64,000 nt of DNA from Hymenobacter properus (GTDB lineage Bacteria; Bacteroidota; Bacteroidia; Cytophagales; Hymenobacteraceae), in NCBI RefSeq assembly GCF_015694735.1, contig NZ_JADQDP010000004.1, forward strand, positions 496,001-560,000, given 5' to 3'. This document shows, one piece after another, positions 34,458 to 42,306 of this stretch. The translations under genes were made by a program, and so were the position numbers. The notes under the pieces were generated by a model. The model saw only the letters and a list, made by a program, of their open reading frames with translations. It searched no databases and was not told the origin of the DNA. How positions within the stretch are numbered: the stretch's first letter is position 1; the number at the start of each line of letters is the position of its first letter.

Positions 34458-34530
34458 GTAGCGTGGACGCTGCGAGTTTGCGCGCCTCCAGGCCGTTCGC
34501 CCAAGCGCGGACTCGCAGCGTCCACGCTAC
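34458..34530. repeat. Inverted repeat, third type, inside sigma module A
   Basis: GTAGCGTGGACGCTGCGAGT (34458-34477) is matched by ACTCGCAGCGTCCACGCTAC at the right end, with further pairing inside. It lies between the two DUF4097 genes of module A and differs in sequence from the GTCAT palindromes. Confidence 0.88.
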
Positions 34531-34535
34531 AGCCG

Positions 34536-35306
34536 TTATTTGGCTTTGCGCACGTAGATGTCGCCGCTCACCGTCTTGAGCGACACGGCATTGCCGCCGC
34601 CGTTGATGGTACCGTCCACCACCTGGCCGCCGATGTGGCGCATGCTGTCGTCGCCGTTTTTGGGGATGCTCAGGTCGAAGTCGGTGTACACTTCGCCCGA
34701 CACCGAGCGCAGCTTCAGCGTGGCTTTGGTGCTGGCAGGCATGCTCACGTCCACGTCGCCGCTCACGGTGGTGATGGAGCTGGGGCCCTGGCGCATGGGC
34801 GTAAACTTCACCTGAATGTCGCCGCTCACGGTGGTGGCCACCACGGGCCCGGCCACGTTCAGCAGCTTAATGTCGCCCGATTTCATGGTCACTTCCAGGT
34901 TGCCGGCCACGTCGCGCACCACCAGGTCGCCGTTGTTCCAGTTCGTTTGGTTGAACTGCACGCTGGAGCCCTTGGGTACCTGCACCACGTAATTAGCATC
35001 CTTGCGCGAAGCCCGCACGATGCGCACCACGTTGTCGGTCTGCGTCACCGAAAGGCCGATGTTGGTGTTATCCACGGCCGTGTTGTAGATGGGGTGCAGG
35101 CCCTCGGCGCGCTTGGGGGCTGGCTCGAAGCCGTTGCCTTTTATCACCAGGTCGGTGCCGTCGATGCCTTCCACGGTCACGTCGCTGCCCTGCATTTCGA
35201 GCACGATTTTGCGGTCTTTGCCGCCGAGCTTGGTCTTGAATTCCTGGGCGTTGGCGGTTTGAATTGCCAAAGCGGCCGTCGCGATTAAGAGGATGAACTT
35301 GTTCAT
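34536..35306 (-). CDS. DUF4097 beta-strand repeat protein, module A first copy
   Basis: 256 residues from the ATG at 35306 (MNKFILLIATAALAIQTANAQ, a signal peptide); a start seven codons upstream is less likely. Regular short strands repeat with a GD or GN turn: GDLVVRDVAGNLEVTMKSGDIKLLNVAGPVVATTVSGDIQVKF, TTVSGDVDVSMP, LRSVSGEVYTDFDLSIP. The end, GGGNAVSLKTVSGDIYVRKAK, is nearly the same as that of the DUF4097 gene at 45227-46078 (GGGAEVMMKTMNGNIYLRKAK), which ties modules A and B together. It is third in module A, but palindrome copy 7 separates it from the anti-sigma gene. Confidence 0.82.
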   Translation of the reverse strand: MNKFILLIATAALAIQTANAQEFKTKLGGKDRKIVLEMQGSDVTVEGIDGTDLVIKGNGFEPAPKRAEGLHPIYNTAVDNTNIGLSVTQTDNVVRIVRASRKDANYVVQVPKGSSVQFNQTNWNNGDLVVRDVAGNLEVTMKSGDIKLLNVAGPVVATTVSGDIQVKFTPMRQGPSSITTVSGDVDVSMPASTKATLKLRSVSGEVYTDFDLSIPKNGDDSMRHIGGQVVDGTINGGGNAVSLKTVSGDIYVRKAK

Positions 35307-35434
35307 ATGGTTGTAAGAATTAAGCAAGTGAGGTCCTAGCGCGGTGCCGGGGTGGGCGGCGCCGCGTGCAGAAAAAAGGAGAGAAAAAAAGGAGTGGTTG
35401 AAGACTGAAGGGAGGTCGAACCTATTGTTTAGGT

Positions 35435-35531
35435 CGTCATGCTGAGCGCAGTCGAAGCATCTCTACTGCTTCGTTGCAGTCGATTGGATTACTAATGCAG
35501 TAGAGATGCTTCGACTGCGCTCAGCATGACG
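35435..35531. repeat. Palindromic intergenic repeat, copy 7
   Basis: CGTCATGCTGAGCGCAGTCG and its exact complement at the far end; GAAGCATCTC subtype with CAGTCGAAGC. It lies between the anti-sigma gene and the first DUF4097 gene of module A, so it splits a presumed operon. Confidence 0.92.
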
Positions 35532-35555
35532 TTCTATATTCTTCGCGTATTGCCA

Positions 35556-36419
35556 TCATATCAGCTTGCCGATGCCGGCCGTGGCTTGGGCGCGAACCAC
35601 GGGCAGGGCATCAGGGCGCTTAGACAGCTTTTCGAGCTGGGGCACGGCGCGGCGCACGCGCATCGAAACCACCATGTCAATCAGCGTAATCTGCACGTTG
35701 GGGTCGGTTTGCACGCTGAGGGCGTGCACCAGGCCTTCGCGCACCCGCGGGTCGTCGCGCAGGCGGTAGAGGGCCTCGCAGGTGGCCAGGCGCACGTTGG
35801 GGTTGGGGTCGAAGTTGAGGGTGTTGAGCAGCACCTGCACGGTAGCGTCGCCGGGCTCGGTTTCCTTAGTTGTATTGGTCACGAGCTGAATCCGGTCGCT
35901 GGCCGATACCACCTGGCCGTTGGCGGGCGTCAGGGCCCGGGCTAGCTGCGCGTGAGCTTCCTGGTTGGGAGTAGCATTGGAAGCCAAGCCCGCGGTGCCG
36001 CCCTGCGAACCCCAGTGTAGGTTGCGGCCCAGCAGCACGCCCGTGGCAATGAGCACGACGCTGGCGGCCACGCGCAGCCAGTTGTTGAGCCCAGCCGTGG
36101 GCCACATCGATACCACTTTGGCTTCTTTGGCTTCTGTCGGAACCGGCGTAGGGGCCGCAGCTTCGGGTTTCAGCAGTTGCTTTTGCTCCTCCAGCATGGC
36201 CATGAAGTTGGCGCGCAGGGCGGTGCGGGGCGTTTCGGGCAGGGCGGCATCCAAGTCGTTGGAGAGGGCGCGGAGCTGGTTGACTTGCAGCTGGCAGCCG
36301 GGGCAGTCGGGCAAGTGGGCGGCCACGCGCTCGGCCTCGGCGGCCGGCAGGCTGCGCTCGACGTAGGCCGGCAGCAGCGCTTCTAGTTCGTGGCAGGCAG
36401 ATAGTTCGGGCGTTTTCAT
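35556..36419 (-). CDS. Anti-sigma factor with zinc finger, TM helix and HEAT-like repeats (module A)
   Basis: 287 residues. The N-terminus is a zf-HC2 anti-sigma module (CHELEALLPAYVE...VAAHLPDCPGC, His-x3-Cys-x2-Cys). A single membrane helix follows near 116-130 (WLRVAASVVLIATGVLLG). The rest, from ~190, is made of helical HEAT-like repeats (FDPNPNVRLATCEALYRLRDDPRVREGLVHALSVQTDPNVQITLIDMV). The HEAT part would be in the periplasm if the zinc finger is cytoplasmic; it could sense envelope state or bind the DUF4097 proteins, which is inference. It starts 4 bases after the sigma gene ends, so the two are coupled. Its paralogue is at 46913-47824. Confidence 0.85.
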   Translation of the reverse strand: MKTPELSACHELEALLPAYVERSLPAAEAERVAAHLPDCPGCQLQVNQLRALSNDLDAALPETPRTALRANFMAMLEEQKQLLKPEAAAPTPVPTEAKEAKVVSMWPTAGLNNWLRVAASVVLIATGVLLGRNLHWGSQGGTAGLASNATPNQEAHAQLARALTPANGQVVSASDRIQLVTNTTKETEPGDATVQVLLNTLNFDPNPNVRLATCEALYRLRDDPRVREGLVHALSVQTDPNVQITLIDMVVSMRVRRAVPQLEKLSKRPDALPVVRAQATAGIGKLI

Positions 36420-36423
36420 GGAC

Positions 36424-36978
36424 TTAATTGGCGAAATAGATTTTGCGCAGGGCCTGCAGGGCGCGGTGCGCTTTCACGCGGGCGGCCTCGGCGGTGCAGC
36501 CCAGCAGCTTCCCGATTTCCTCGTAGCCGAAGCCCTGGAAGCGGTTCAGCACCAGGATTTCGCGCTGAGGCACGGGCAGCAGGTTCAGAGCTTCGTGCAG
36601 GTCGTCGTGGCTGTTGCTGATGCGCATTTGGGAGAAGGCACCGCCGCGCAGGGCCCCGGTGCGCTCCACGTCTTCCACGTCGGAGTCGGCCACGCGCAGC
36701 TTCTGCTGGCGCTGCCAATGGTCGGCGTGTACGTTGCGGGCCATCTGGTACACCCAGGCTTTGAAGGGCTGGGTGGGCTGGTAGCTGCTGCGGTACTTGA
36801 GGATGCGCTCGAACACGGTTTGGGTGAGGTCTTCGCTGAGGTCGCGGTCGTTGGTGAGACGGGTGAGGTAGTTGAATAAGGGGCCGTGGTAGCGCTCGAA
36901 CAGGGGCACGAGCTGGTCGAGGTCATCGGCCCGCACGGCTGCCATCAGTTCTTCGTCGCTCGTACTCGTGAGGGTCAC
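36424..36978 (-). CDS. ECF sigma-70 factor (module A)
   Basis: 184 residues. Region 2 reads LVPLFERYHGPLFNYLTRLTNDRDLSEDLTQTVFERILKY...FKAWVYQMARNVHADHWQR, and region 4 reads LNLLPVPQREILVLNRFQGFGYEEIGKLLGCTAEAARVKAHRALQALRKIY, a helix-turn-helix that binds the -35 element. The start is a GTG at 36978 (MTLTSTSDEELM). Upstream at 37011-37036 is GTAACG-N14-CGGT, shared with the paralogous sigma gene and likely its own target promoter. First gene of a four-gene module. Confidence 0.92.
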   Translation of the reverse strand: MTLTSTSDEELMAAVRADDLDQLVPLFERYHGPLFNYLTRLTNDRDLSEDLTQTVFERILKYRSSYQPTQPFKAWVYQMARNVHADHWQRQQKLRVADSDVEDVERTGALRGGAFSQMRISNSHDDLHEALNLLPVPQREILVLNRFQGFGYEEIGKLLGCTAEAARVKAHRALQALRKIYFAN

Positions 36979-37354
36979 GGGTGAAGGGTTTGGGAGGTGA
37001 GTTGGGAGGAGTACCGGGAGTTGGGCTTTTCGTTACACGGGGGTGTAAAAAAATTATTGGGGCGAGCAGCAAGTCCGGTTTAATGGCAAGTAACAATCAT
37101 TTAATAAGCCATTTGCAGAGCAATCAAACTATTTACTGAATTGGACGAAGTTCATTAGTCTTCGGGGCTGAGGCGCCACGTCAGAACAAAGCAGAAACCC
37201 GCCCCAAGCATAATATTTCCCGTATCGGATGGGGCGAATGCCCAAAACAGCTGCCTTTTCCCACCGCCCTCATCAAAACTTTAGCGGCGCCCCGCTTCTT
37301 TTCTGACCTAATTGCCCCTTTCACTCAGCCCCTCTTTTCACCCCAACACCTGAC
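36979..37354. other. Divergent regulatory region between sigma A and gnd
   Basis: 376 bases without a gene. The left part holds the ECF-type promoter (37011-37036). A stretch around 37045-37150 is AT-rich (AAAAAAATTATT, CATTTAATAAGCC). I could not find a good TAnnTTTG element for gnd. Confidence 0.6.
37011..37036 (-). promoter_or_regulatory. ECF-type promoter motif, module A
   Basis: On the minus strand: GTAACG (37036-37031), 14 bases, CGGT (37016-37013). This is the layout of ECF sigma promoters (-35 GTAAC, -10 CGT-like). The same bases and spacing occur before the module B sigma gene. The -10 half is about 35 bases ahead of the GTG start. Confidence 0.65.
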
Positions 37355-38854
37355 ATGAGCACCCCTCCCCCCGCGTATTCTTTCGGTATGATTGGCCTCG
37401 GCACCATGGGCCGCAACCTGCTGCTGAACCTGGCCGACCACAATTTTGGCGTGGCTGGCTACGACAAAGACGCCACCAAAGTAGACCTGCTGGCCAAGGA
37501 AGGCGCCGGCAAGCCCGTGGTGGGCTTTTCAGAGCTGGCACCTTTCATCAACAGCCTGCAAACGCCGCGCTCGGTGATGCTGCTGGTGCCGGCCGGCAAA
37601 ATTGTGGACAGCGTGATTGCCGAGCTGCAGCCCCTGCTGGCCCCCGGCGACATCATCATCGACGGCGGCAACTCCCACTTCACCGATACCGAGCGGCGGG
37701 CCGTGGCCCTGGAAGCGGCGGGCCTGCACTTCTTCGGCATGGGCGTGAGCGGCGGCGAGGAAGGCGCCCGCTTCGGCCCCAGCATGATGCCCGGTGGCGA
37801 CAAAGAGGCCTACCGCGTGGTGCAGCCCATGTTCGAGGCCATTGCGGCCCGTGTGGGCGACGAGCCCTGCGTGACCTACATCGGCCCCGGCGCGGCCGGC
37901 CACTTCGTGAAGATGGTGCACAACGGCATCGAGTACGGCCTCATGCAGCTCATTGCCGAAACCTACGCCGTGCTGAAAACCGGCCTGGGCATGGACAACG
38001 CCGCCATTGGCCAGGTGTTCACGCAATGGAATGCGGGCCGGCTGCAGTCCTTTTTGCTAGACATCACGAAGGACATTTTCGGCTTCATCGCTCCCAATAC
38101 CGACCACCTGCTGCTCGACGACATCAAGGACGAGGCCCGCTCGAAGGGCACCGGCAAGTGGACCTCCCAGGTAGCCATGGATTTGGAGCTGCCGATTCCG
38201 ACCATCGACACGGCCGTGGCTATGCGCGATTTGTCGAAATACAAGGCCCTGCGCGAGCAGCTAGCCGGGATGTATGGCCCGGCCGCGGGCCAGCTTTCGG
38301 TTGATAAGGACGCTTTCCTGGCGCAGCTGGAGCAGGCTTTCTACTTCAGCATGGCCATTACCTACGCCCAGGGCATGCAGCTGCTAACCAAAGCCTCGAA
38401 AGACTTTTCCTACAACCTGAAGCTGGATGAGATTGCCAAAATCTGGCGTGGGGGCTGCATCATCCGCTCCGGCTTCCTCACCGAGATTTTCAATGCCTAC
38501 CAGAAGGCACCCGACCTGGCCCACCTGCTATTGGATGAACAGGTGCGCAATGTGGTGAGCACCGCCGTGCCCGGCAGCCGCGCCGTGGTGGCCGCGGCCG
38601 TGACGGCTGGCCTGGCGCTGCCGGGCTACTCCTCGGCGCTGAGCTACTTCGATACCTTCCGCACCGCCCGCATGCCTTCCAACCTCATTCAGGCGCAGCG
38701 CGACTATTTCGGGGCGCACACCTACGAGCTGATTGGCAAGGAAGGCGTTTTCCACACCCAATGGACGCCGGAGCACGAGGACGCGGCTAATAAGAAAGAC
38801 GTGGAAGTGGGCCAGGAAGTGAAGACCGAAAAGCCGGTGACGCCGAACAGCTAG
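37355..38854 (+). CDS. gnd: 6-phosphogluconate dehydrogenase, decarboxylating
   Basis: 499 residues. It oxidises 6-phosphogluconate to ribulose 5-phosphate with NADP, the third step of the oxidative pentose phosphate pathway. The dinucleotide fold has GMIGLGTMGRNLLLNL (11-26); the substrate block is GMGVSGGEEGARFGPSMMPGG; the catalytic Lys is in HFVKMVHNGIEYG; and the C-terminal helical part has KDFSYNLKLDEIAKIWRGGCIIRS and RTARMPSNLIQAQRDYFGAHTYE. The length is about 20 residues over the usual because of a charged tail (EVGQEVKTEKPVTPNS). ATG at 37355. zwf and pgl follow. Confidence 0.96.
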   Translation: MSTPPPAYSFGMIGLGTMGRNLLLNLADHNFGVAGYDKDATKVDLLAKEGAGKPVVGFSELAPFINSLQTPRSVMLLVPAGKIVDSVIAELQPLLAPGDIIIDGGNSHFTDTERRAVALEAAGLHFFGMGVSGGEEGARFGPSMMPGGDKEAYRVVQPMFEAIAARVGDEPCVTYIGPGAAGHFVKMVHNGIEYGLMQLIAETYAVLKTGLGMDNAAIGQVFTQWNAGRLQSFLLDITKDIFGFIAPNTDHLLLDDIKDEARSKGTGKWTSQVAMDLELPIPTIDTAVAMRDLSKYKALREQLAGMYGPAAGQLSVDKDAFLAQLEQAFYFSMAITYAQGMQLLTKASKDFSYNLKLDEIAKIWRGGCIIRSGFLTEIFNAYQKAPDLAHLLLDEQVRNVVSTAVPGSRAVVAAAVTAGLALPGYSSALSYFDTFRTARMPSNLIQAQRDYFGAHTYELIGKEGVFHTQWTPEHEDAANKKDVEVGQEVKTEKPVTPNS

Positions 38855-38874
38855 AGGCTTCCATTAAAATGGCC

Positions 38875-38962
38875 GTCATGCTGAGCGCAGTCGAAGCATC
38901 TCTACCGCACAATGCAATTATTTACTACTGCGGTAGAGATGCTTCGCTGCGCTCAGCATGAC
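38875..38962. repeat. Palindromic intergenic repeat, copy 8
   Basis: The left arm has CAGTCGAAGCATCTCTACCGC, the right arm GCGGTAGAGATGCTTCGCTG. The right arm lacks the base matching the T of CAGTC, so this copy joins two variants or has lost a base. It lies between gnd and zwf on the same strand. Confidence 0.9.
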
Positions 38963-38998
38963 AGGCTTACAACATTCTGCAATTGCACCTAATTAGGC

Positions 38999-40513
38999 AT
39001 GAACAACAATAAACAAGTCGACCCCACCATCTTCGTCATCTTTGGCGGCACCGGCGATTTGAACGCCCGTAAGCTGGCCCCGGCGCTCTACAACCTGTTT
39101 CTCGACGGTTGGCTGCCTGAGCAGTTTGCCATCATCGGCACGGGCCGCAGCCAGTTTACCGACGAGGCTTTTCAGGAGAAGCTGCTGGAAGACATCAACC
39201 AGTTTTCGCGCACCGGCAAGGCCAAAAAGGAAGTGTGGAGCACCTTCGCCCCGCACGTGGGCTACCAGTTGGCCGACGTGAAAAATGCGGACAGCTACAA
39301 GGCCTTCGGCCAGCGCATCGCGCAGTTGGAAAAGGACTGGAACGCCAAAGCCAATGTGATTTACTACCTGGCGGTGGCGCCGGAGTTCTTCCCCATCATC
39401 GCCACCAACCTGGCCAAGAGCAAGCTGACCGATGATGCCGACCGCACGCGCATCGTGATTGAGAAGCCGTTCGGGCACGACCTGGAATCGGCCCGGGCGC
39501 TGAACAAGCTGCTGGCGGGCATCTTTGAGGAGCAGCAGATTTACCGCATCGACCATTACCTGGGCAAGGAAACGGTGCAGAACATCATGGCCTTCCGCTT
39601 CGCCAATGCGCTGATGGAACCGCTCTGGAACCGCAACTACATCGAGCACGTGCAGATTTCGGTGACCGAGCAGCTGGGCGTGGGCGACCGCAGCGGCTAC
39701 TACGACGGCGCCGGCGCCCTGCGCGACATGATTCAGAACCACCTGCTGCAGCTGCTGTGCCTCGTGGCCATGGAGCCGCCCGTGAACTTCAACGCCGACG
39801 AGGTGCGTAACCGCAAGGTGGACGTGCTGCGCGCCATGCGCCGCTTCACGCCCGAGCAGGTGCGCGAGGCCACCGTGCGCGGGCAGTACGCCAGCGGCTG
39901 GATTGAGGGCAAAAAGGTGCCCGGCTACCGCGAGGAAAAGGACGCCAACCCCACGTCGAACACCGAAACCTTCGCGGCGGTGAAGTTTTTTGTGGACAAC
40001 TGGCGCTGGCAGGACGTGCCGTTTTACCTGCGCACGGGCAAGCGCCTGCACCGCTCGTCCTCGGTCATCACCATCCAGTTCAAGGACGTACCGCATTTCA
40101 TCTTTCCGGCCGAAGCAGCTGAGTCGCACCGCCAGAACCGCCTCATCATCAGCATTCAGCCCGAGATGAGCATCCGGCTGCAGGTGCAGGCCAAGCGCCC
40201 CGGCCTCGACATGCTGCTGAACACCGTGGACATGGTGTTCGACTACAAAGGCACCTACACCAACGAAGCCCCCGAAGCCTACGAAACCCTGCTGCTGGAT
40301 ACCATGATAGGCGACCAGACGCTCTTCATGCGCGGCGACCAGGTGGAAGCCGCCTGGGACCTGGTGATGCCCATTCTGCACTCCTGGCAGGGCCGCACCA
40401 GCCAGAACTTCCCCAACTACTCGGCCGACTCCTGGGGCCCGGAATCGGCCGAAGCTCTCATTGCCCGCGACGGCTTCCACTGGTTCACCCTCCCGCTCAA
40501 TGGAAAGAAATAG
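38999..40513 (+). CDS. zwf: Glucose-6-phosphate 1-dehydrogenase
   Basis: 504 residues, standard for the bacterial enzyme that makes 6-phosphogluconolactone and NADPH. The coenzyme-binding fingerprint is [16 protein letters not shown] (15-30). The substrate site is [22 protein letters not shown] with the catalytic His. Further blocks are [50 protein letters not shown] and [19 protein letters not shown] at 38999. The stop overlaps the start of pgl by 14 bases, so the two are coupled. Confidence 0.97.
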   Translation: MNNNKQVDPTIFVIFGGTGDLNARKLAPALYNLFLDGWLPEQFAIIGTGRSQFTDEAFQEKLLEDINQFSRTGKAKKEVWSTFAPHVGYQLADVKNADSYKAFGQRIAQLEKDWNAKANVIYYLAVAPEFFPIIATNLAKSKLTDDADRTRIVIEKPFGHDLESARALNKLLAGIFEEQQIYRIDHYLGKETVQNIMAFRFANALMEPLWNRNYIEHVQISVTEQLGVGDRSGYYDGAGALRDMIQNHLLQLLCLVAMEPPVNFNADEVRNRKVDVLRAMRRFTPEQVREATVRGQYASGWIEGKKVPGYREEKDANPTSNTETFAAVKFFVDNWRWQDVPFYLRTGKRLHRSSSVITIQFKDVPHFIFPAEAAESHRQNRLIISIQPEMSIRLQVQAKRPGLDMLLNTVDMVFDYKGTYTNEAPEAYETLLLDTMIGDQTLFMRGDQVEAAWDLVMPILHSWQGRTSQNFPNYSADSWGPESAEALIARDGFHWFTLPLNGKK

Positions 40514-41243
40514 CCAACCCGAGCTGCACGTTTTTGCCACCGTGGAGGAAGTCCTCCACGGCCTGGCCGACTTGTTTGTAGAACTGGCCGCGCGCGCCAC
40601 GGCGGCGCAGGGCCGGTTTTCGGTGGCGCTGTCGGGCGGCGGCTCGCCCAAGAAGCTGTACGAGCTGCTGGCCTCGCCGGCCTACCGCGCGCGGGTGCGC
40701 TGGGAACAGGTGTACTTTTTCTTCGGCGACGAGCGTAACGTGCCGGCTACTGATTCGCAGAGCAATTTCCGCATGGCTACCGAGGCGCTGCTGGCGCCGC
40801 TGCATATCGCACCCGCGCAGGTTTTCGCGGTGAATACCGCTCTGCCGCCGGACGAGGCGGCGGCCGAGTATACCCAAACTATCCAAGACTTCTTCGGCGA
40901 AGCCGAGCCGCGCTTCGACCTCGTGCTGCTGGGTCTGGGCGACAACTCGCACACCGCCTCACTGTTTCCGCATACCGCTGTGCTGCACGATGCCACGGTA
41001 GGCGCCCGCGCGGTGTTCGTACCCGAATTGGACGCGCACCGCATCACCCTCACCGCCCCGCTGCTGAACCTCGCGCATGCCGTGGCCTTCCTGGTGTACG
41101 GGGCCGACAAGGCCGCCGCAGTGCATCATGTGCTGCGAGATGCGCGCAATGTGGAGCAGTTTCCTGCCCAACTCATCGCACCTCGCAATGGGGAGTTGCA
41201 CTGGTTTCTGGATGAAGCGGCCGCGGAGCTTGCCAGCAATTAG
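40500..41243 (+). CDS. pgl: 6-phosphogluconolactonase
   Basis: 247 residues from the ATG at 40500 ([26 protein letters not shown]). It hydrolyses 6-phosphogluconolactone, the second step of the oxidative pentose phosphate pathway. Family motifs are [17 protein letters not shown] near residue 40, the [22 protein letters not shown] block and [21 protein letters not shown] with the catalytic His. It overlaps zwf by 14 bases. It converges on rpiA across palindrome copy 9. Confidence 0.95.
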   Translation: MERNSQPELHVFATVEEVLHGLADLFVELAARATAAQGRFSVALSGGGSPKKLYELLASPAYRARVRWEQVYFFFGDERNVPATDSQSNFRMATEALLAPLHIAPAQVFAVNTALPPDEAAAEYTQTIQDFFGEAEPRFDLVLLGLGDNSHTASLFPHTAVLHDATVGARAVFVPELDAHRITLTAPLLNLAHAVAFLVYGADKAAAVHHVLRDARNVEQFPAQLIAPRNGELHWFLDEAAAELASN

Positions 41244-41265
41244 GGGCGGCCAGGCTACTTAAAGA

Positions 41266-41358
41266 ACGTCATGCCGAGTGCCGCCGAGGCATCTCGCGTG
41301 CAGCAGTAAATCAATTACTCTTGTACGCGAGATGCCTCGGTTGCGCTCGGCATGACGT
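41266..41358. repeat. Palindromic intergenic repeat, copy 9
   Basis: ACGTCATGCCGAGTGCCGCCGAGGC on the left and GCCTCGGTTGCGCTCGGCATGACGT on the right. GAGGC/GCCTC subtype; one mismatch and two G-U pairs in the stem. It lies between the convergent pgl and rpiA. Confidence 0.9.
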
Positions 41359-41378
41359 CTATTAGGCACTGAACGATT

Positions 41379-42134
41379 TTACGGCAGTTCTGCAAAGCTG
41401 TCTGCATTCACCGCGGCCACGCCCGGCCGCAGCACCTCGGCCCGGTCGCCGTGCGATAGAATGGCTGCCTGCGCCATGCCCAGGAACAGGCCGTGCTCCA
41501 CGATGCCGGGAATAGCCTGCAGCTGCAAAGCCAGCTGCTCGGGCTCCGGAATCACGTTGAAATGGCAGTCGACCAGCAGATTGCCTTGGTCGGAGCGGTA
41601 GAGGCCGTCGGGCAGCTGCGCGTTGGGGCGCACGGCGGGGGCGCCGCCTAGCTTCTCCACTGCATCCAGTACCCAGGGCAGGGCGAAGGGCACCACTTCC
41701 AGCGGCAGCGGGAAGCGGCCGAGCTGGGCTACATTCTTCGAGGAATCGGCGATGATGAGCAGGTAGTCGGAAGCGGTTTCCAGCACCTTTTCGCGCAGTA
41801 GGGCTCCTCCCCCGCCTTTTATCAGGCGCAGCTGGGCGTCGAGCTCGTCGGCGCCGTCCACGGTGAGGTCGAAGCGCAGGCCGCGGCGGGGTTCCAGCAG
41901 CGGAATGTTGAGCTGGCGGGCCAAGGCCTCGCTGGCGCGGGAGGTAGCGGTGGCTTGAATCTGCAGCTCCCCGGCCTGCACTTTTTCGCCCAGGAGGGTA
42001 ATGAATGCCGCCGAGGTGCTGCCGCTGCCCAGGCCCAGCACCATGCCGCTGCGCACCCAGCGCAGGGCCGTGGCGGCGGCATGGCGCTTTTGAGCTTCTT
42101 GATTGGAGACTGAGGCAGTGGGCGTGGGATTCAT
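41379..42134 (-). CDS. rpiA: Ribose-5-phosphate isomerase A
   Basis: 251 residues from the ATG at 42134 (MNPTPTASVSNQEAQKRHAAATAL); an upstream start at 42230 would add 32 residues unlike the family. It interconverts ribose 5-phosphate and ribulose 5-phosphate. Motifs: VRSGMVLGLGSGSTSAAFI, TATSRASEALARQLNIPL, FDLTVDGADELDAQLRLIKGGGGALLREKVLE with the catalytic Asp/Lys pair, and IADSSKNVAQLGRFPLPLEVVPFA. It points towards the gnd-zwf-pgl cluster, completing a local set of pentose phosphate genes. Confidence 0.95.
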   Translation of the reverse strand: MNPTPTASVSNQEAQKRHAAATALRWVRSGMVLGLGSGSTSAAFITLLGEKVQAGELQIQATATSRASEALARQLNIPLLEPRRGLRFDLTVDGADELDAQLRLIKGGGGALLREKVLETASDYLLIIADSSKNVAQLGRFPLPLEVVPFALPWVLDAVEKLGGAPAVRPNAQLPDGLYRSDQGNLLVDCHFNVIPEPEQLALQLQAIPGIVEHGLFLGMAQAAILSHGDRAEVLRPGVAAVNADSFAELP

Positions 42135-42251
42135 AAGAGGAATGGGTGATGATACGGCGGCGAAATTAACGGACAGTTGAGTGGGCCGGGGCTTCGAGGG
42201 CCTTAGCAGAGTCTTTTCGACGCGTCGCAATTCGGTAATCTGCCTGTCACG

Positions 42252-42279
42252 TTGAGCTAATAGGCTCCCGATAGTTTTG
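42252..42279 (+). promoter_or_regulatory. Promoter candidate of the choice-of-anchor I gene
   Basis: TTG (42252-42254), a 17-base spacer and TAGTTTTG (42272-42279), a full TAnnTTTG match. It ends 27 bases before the ATG. Confidence 0.5.
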
Positions 42280-42306
42280 GCTCATTGTTCCATTCATCAA
42301 ATCTTC

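Noticed and set aside
38993-40651. 552-codon minus-strand frame over zwf
   Set aside because: Antisense shadow of zwf, which has all its signature motifs.
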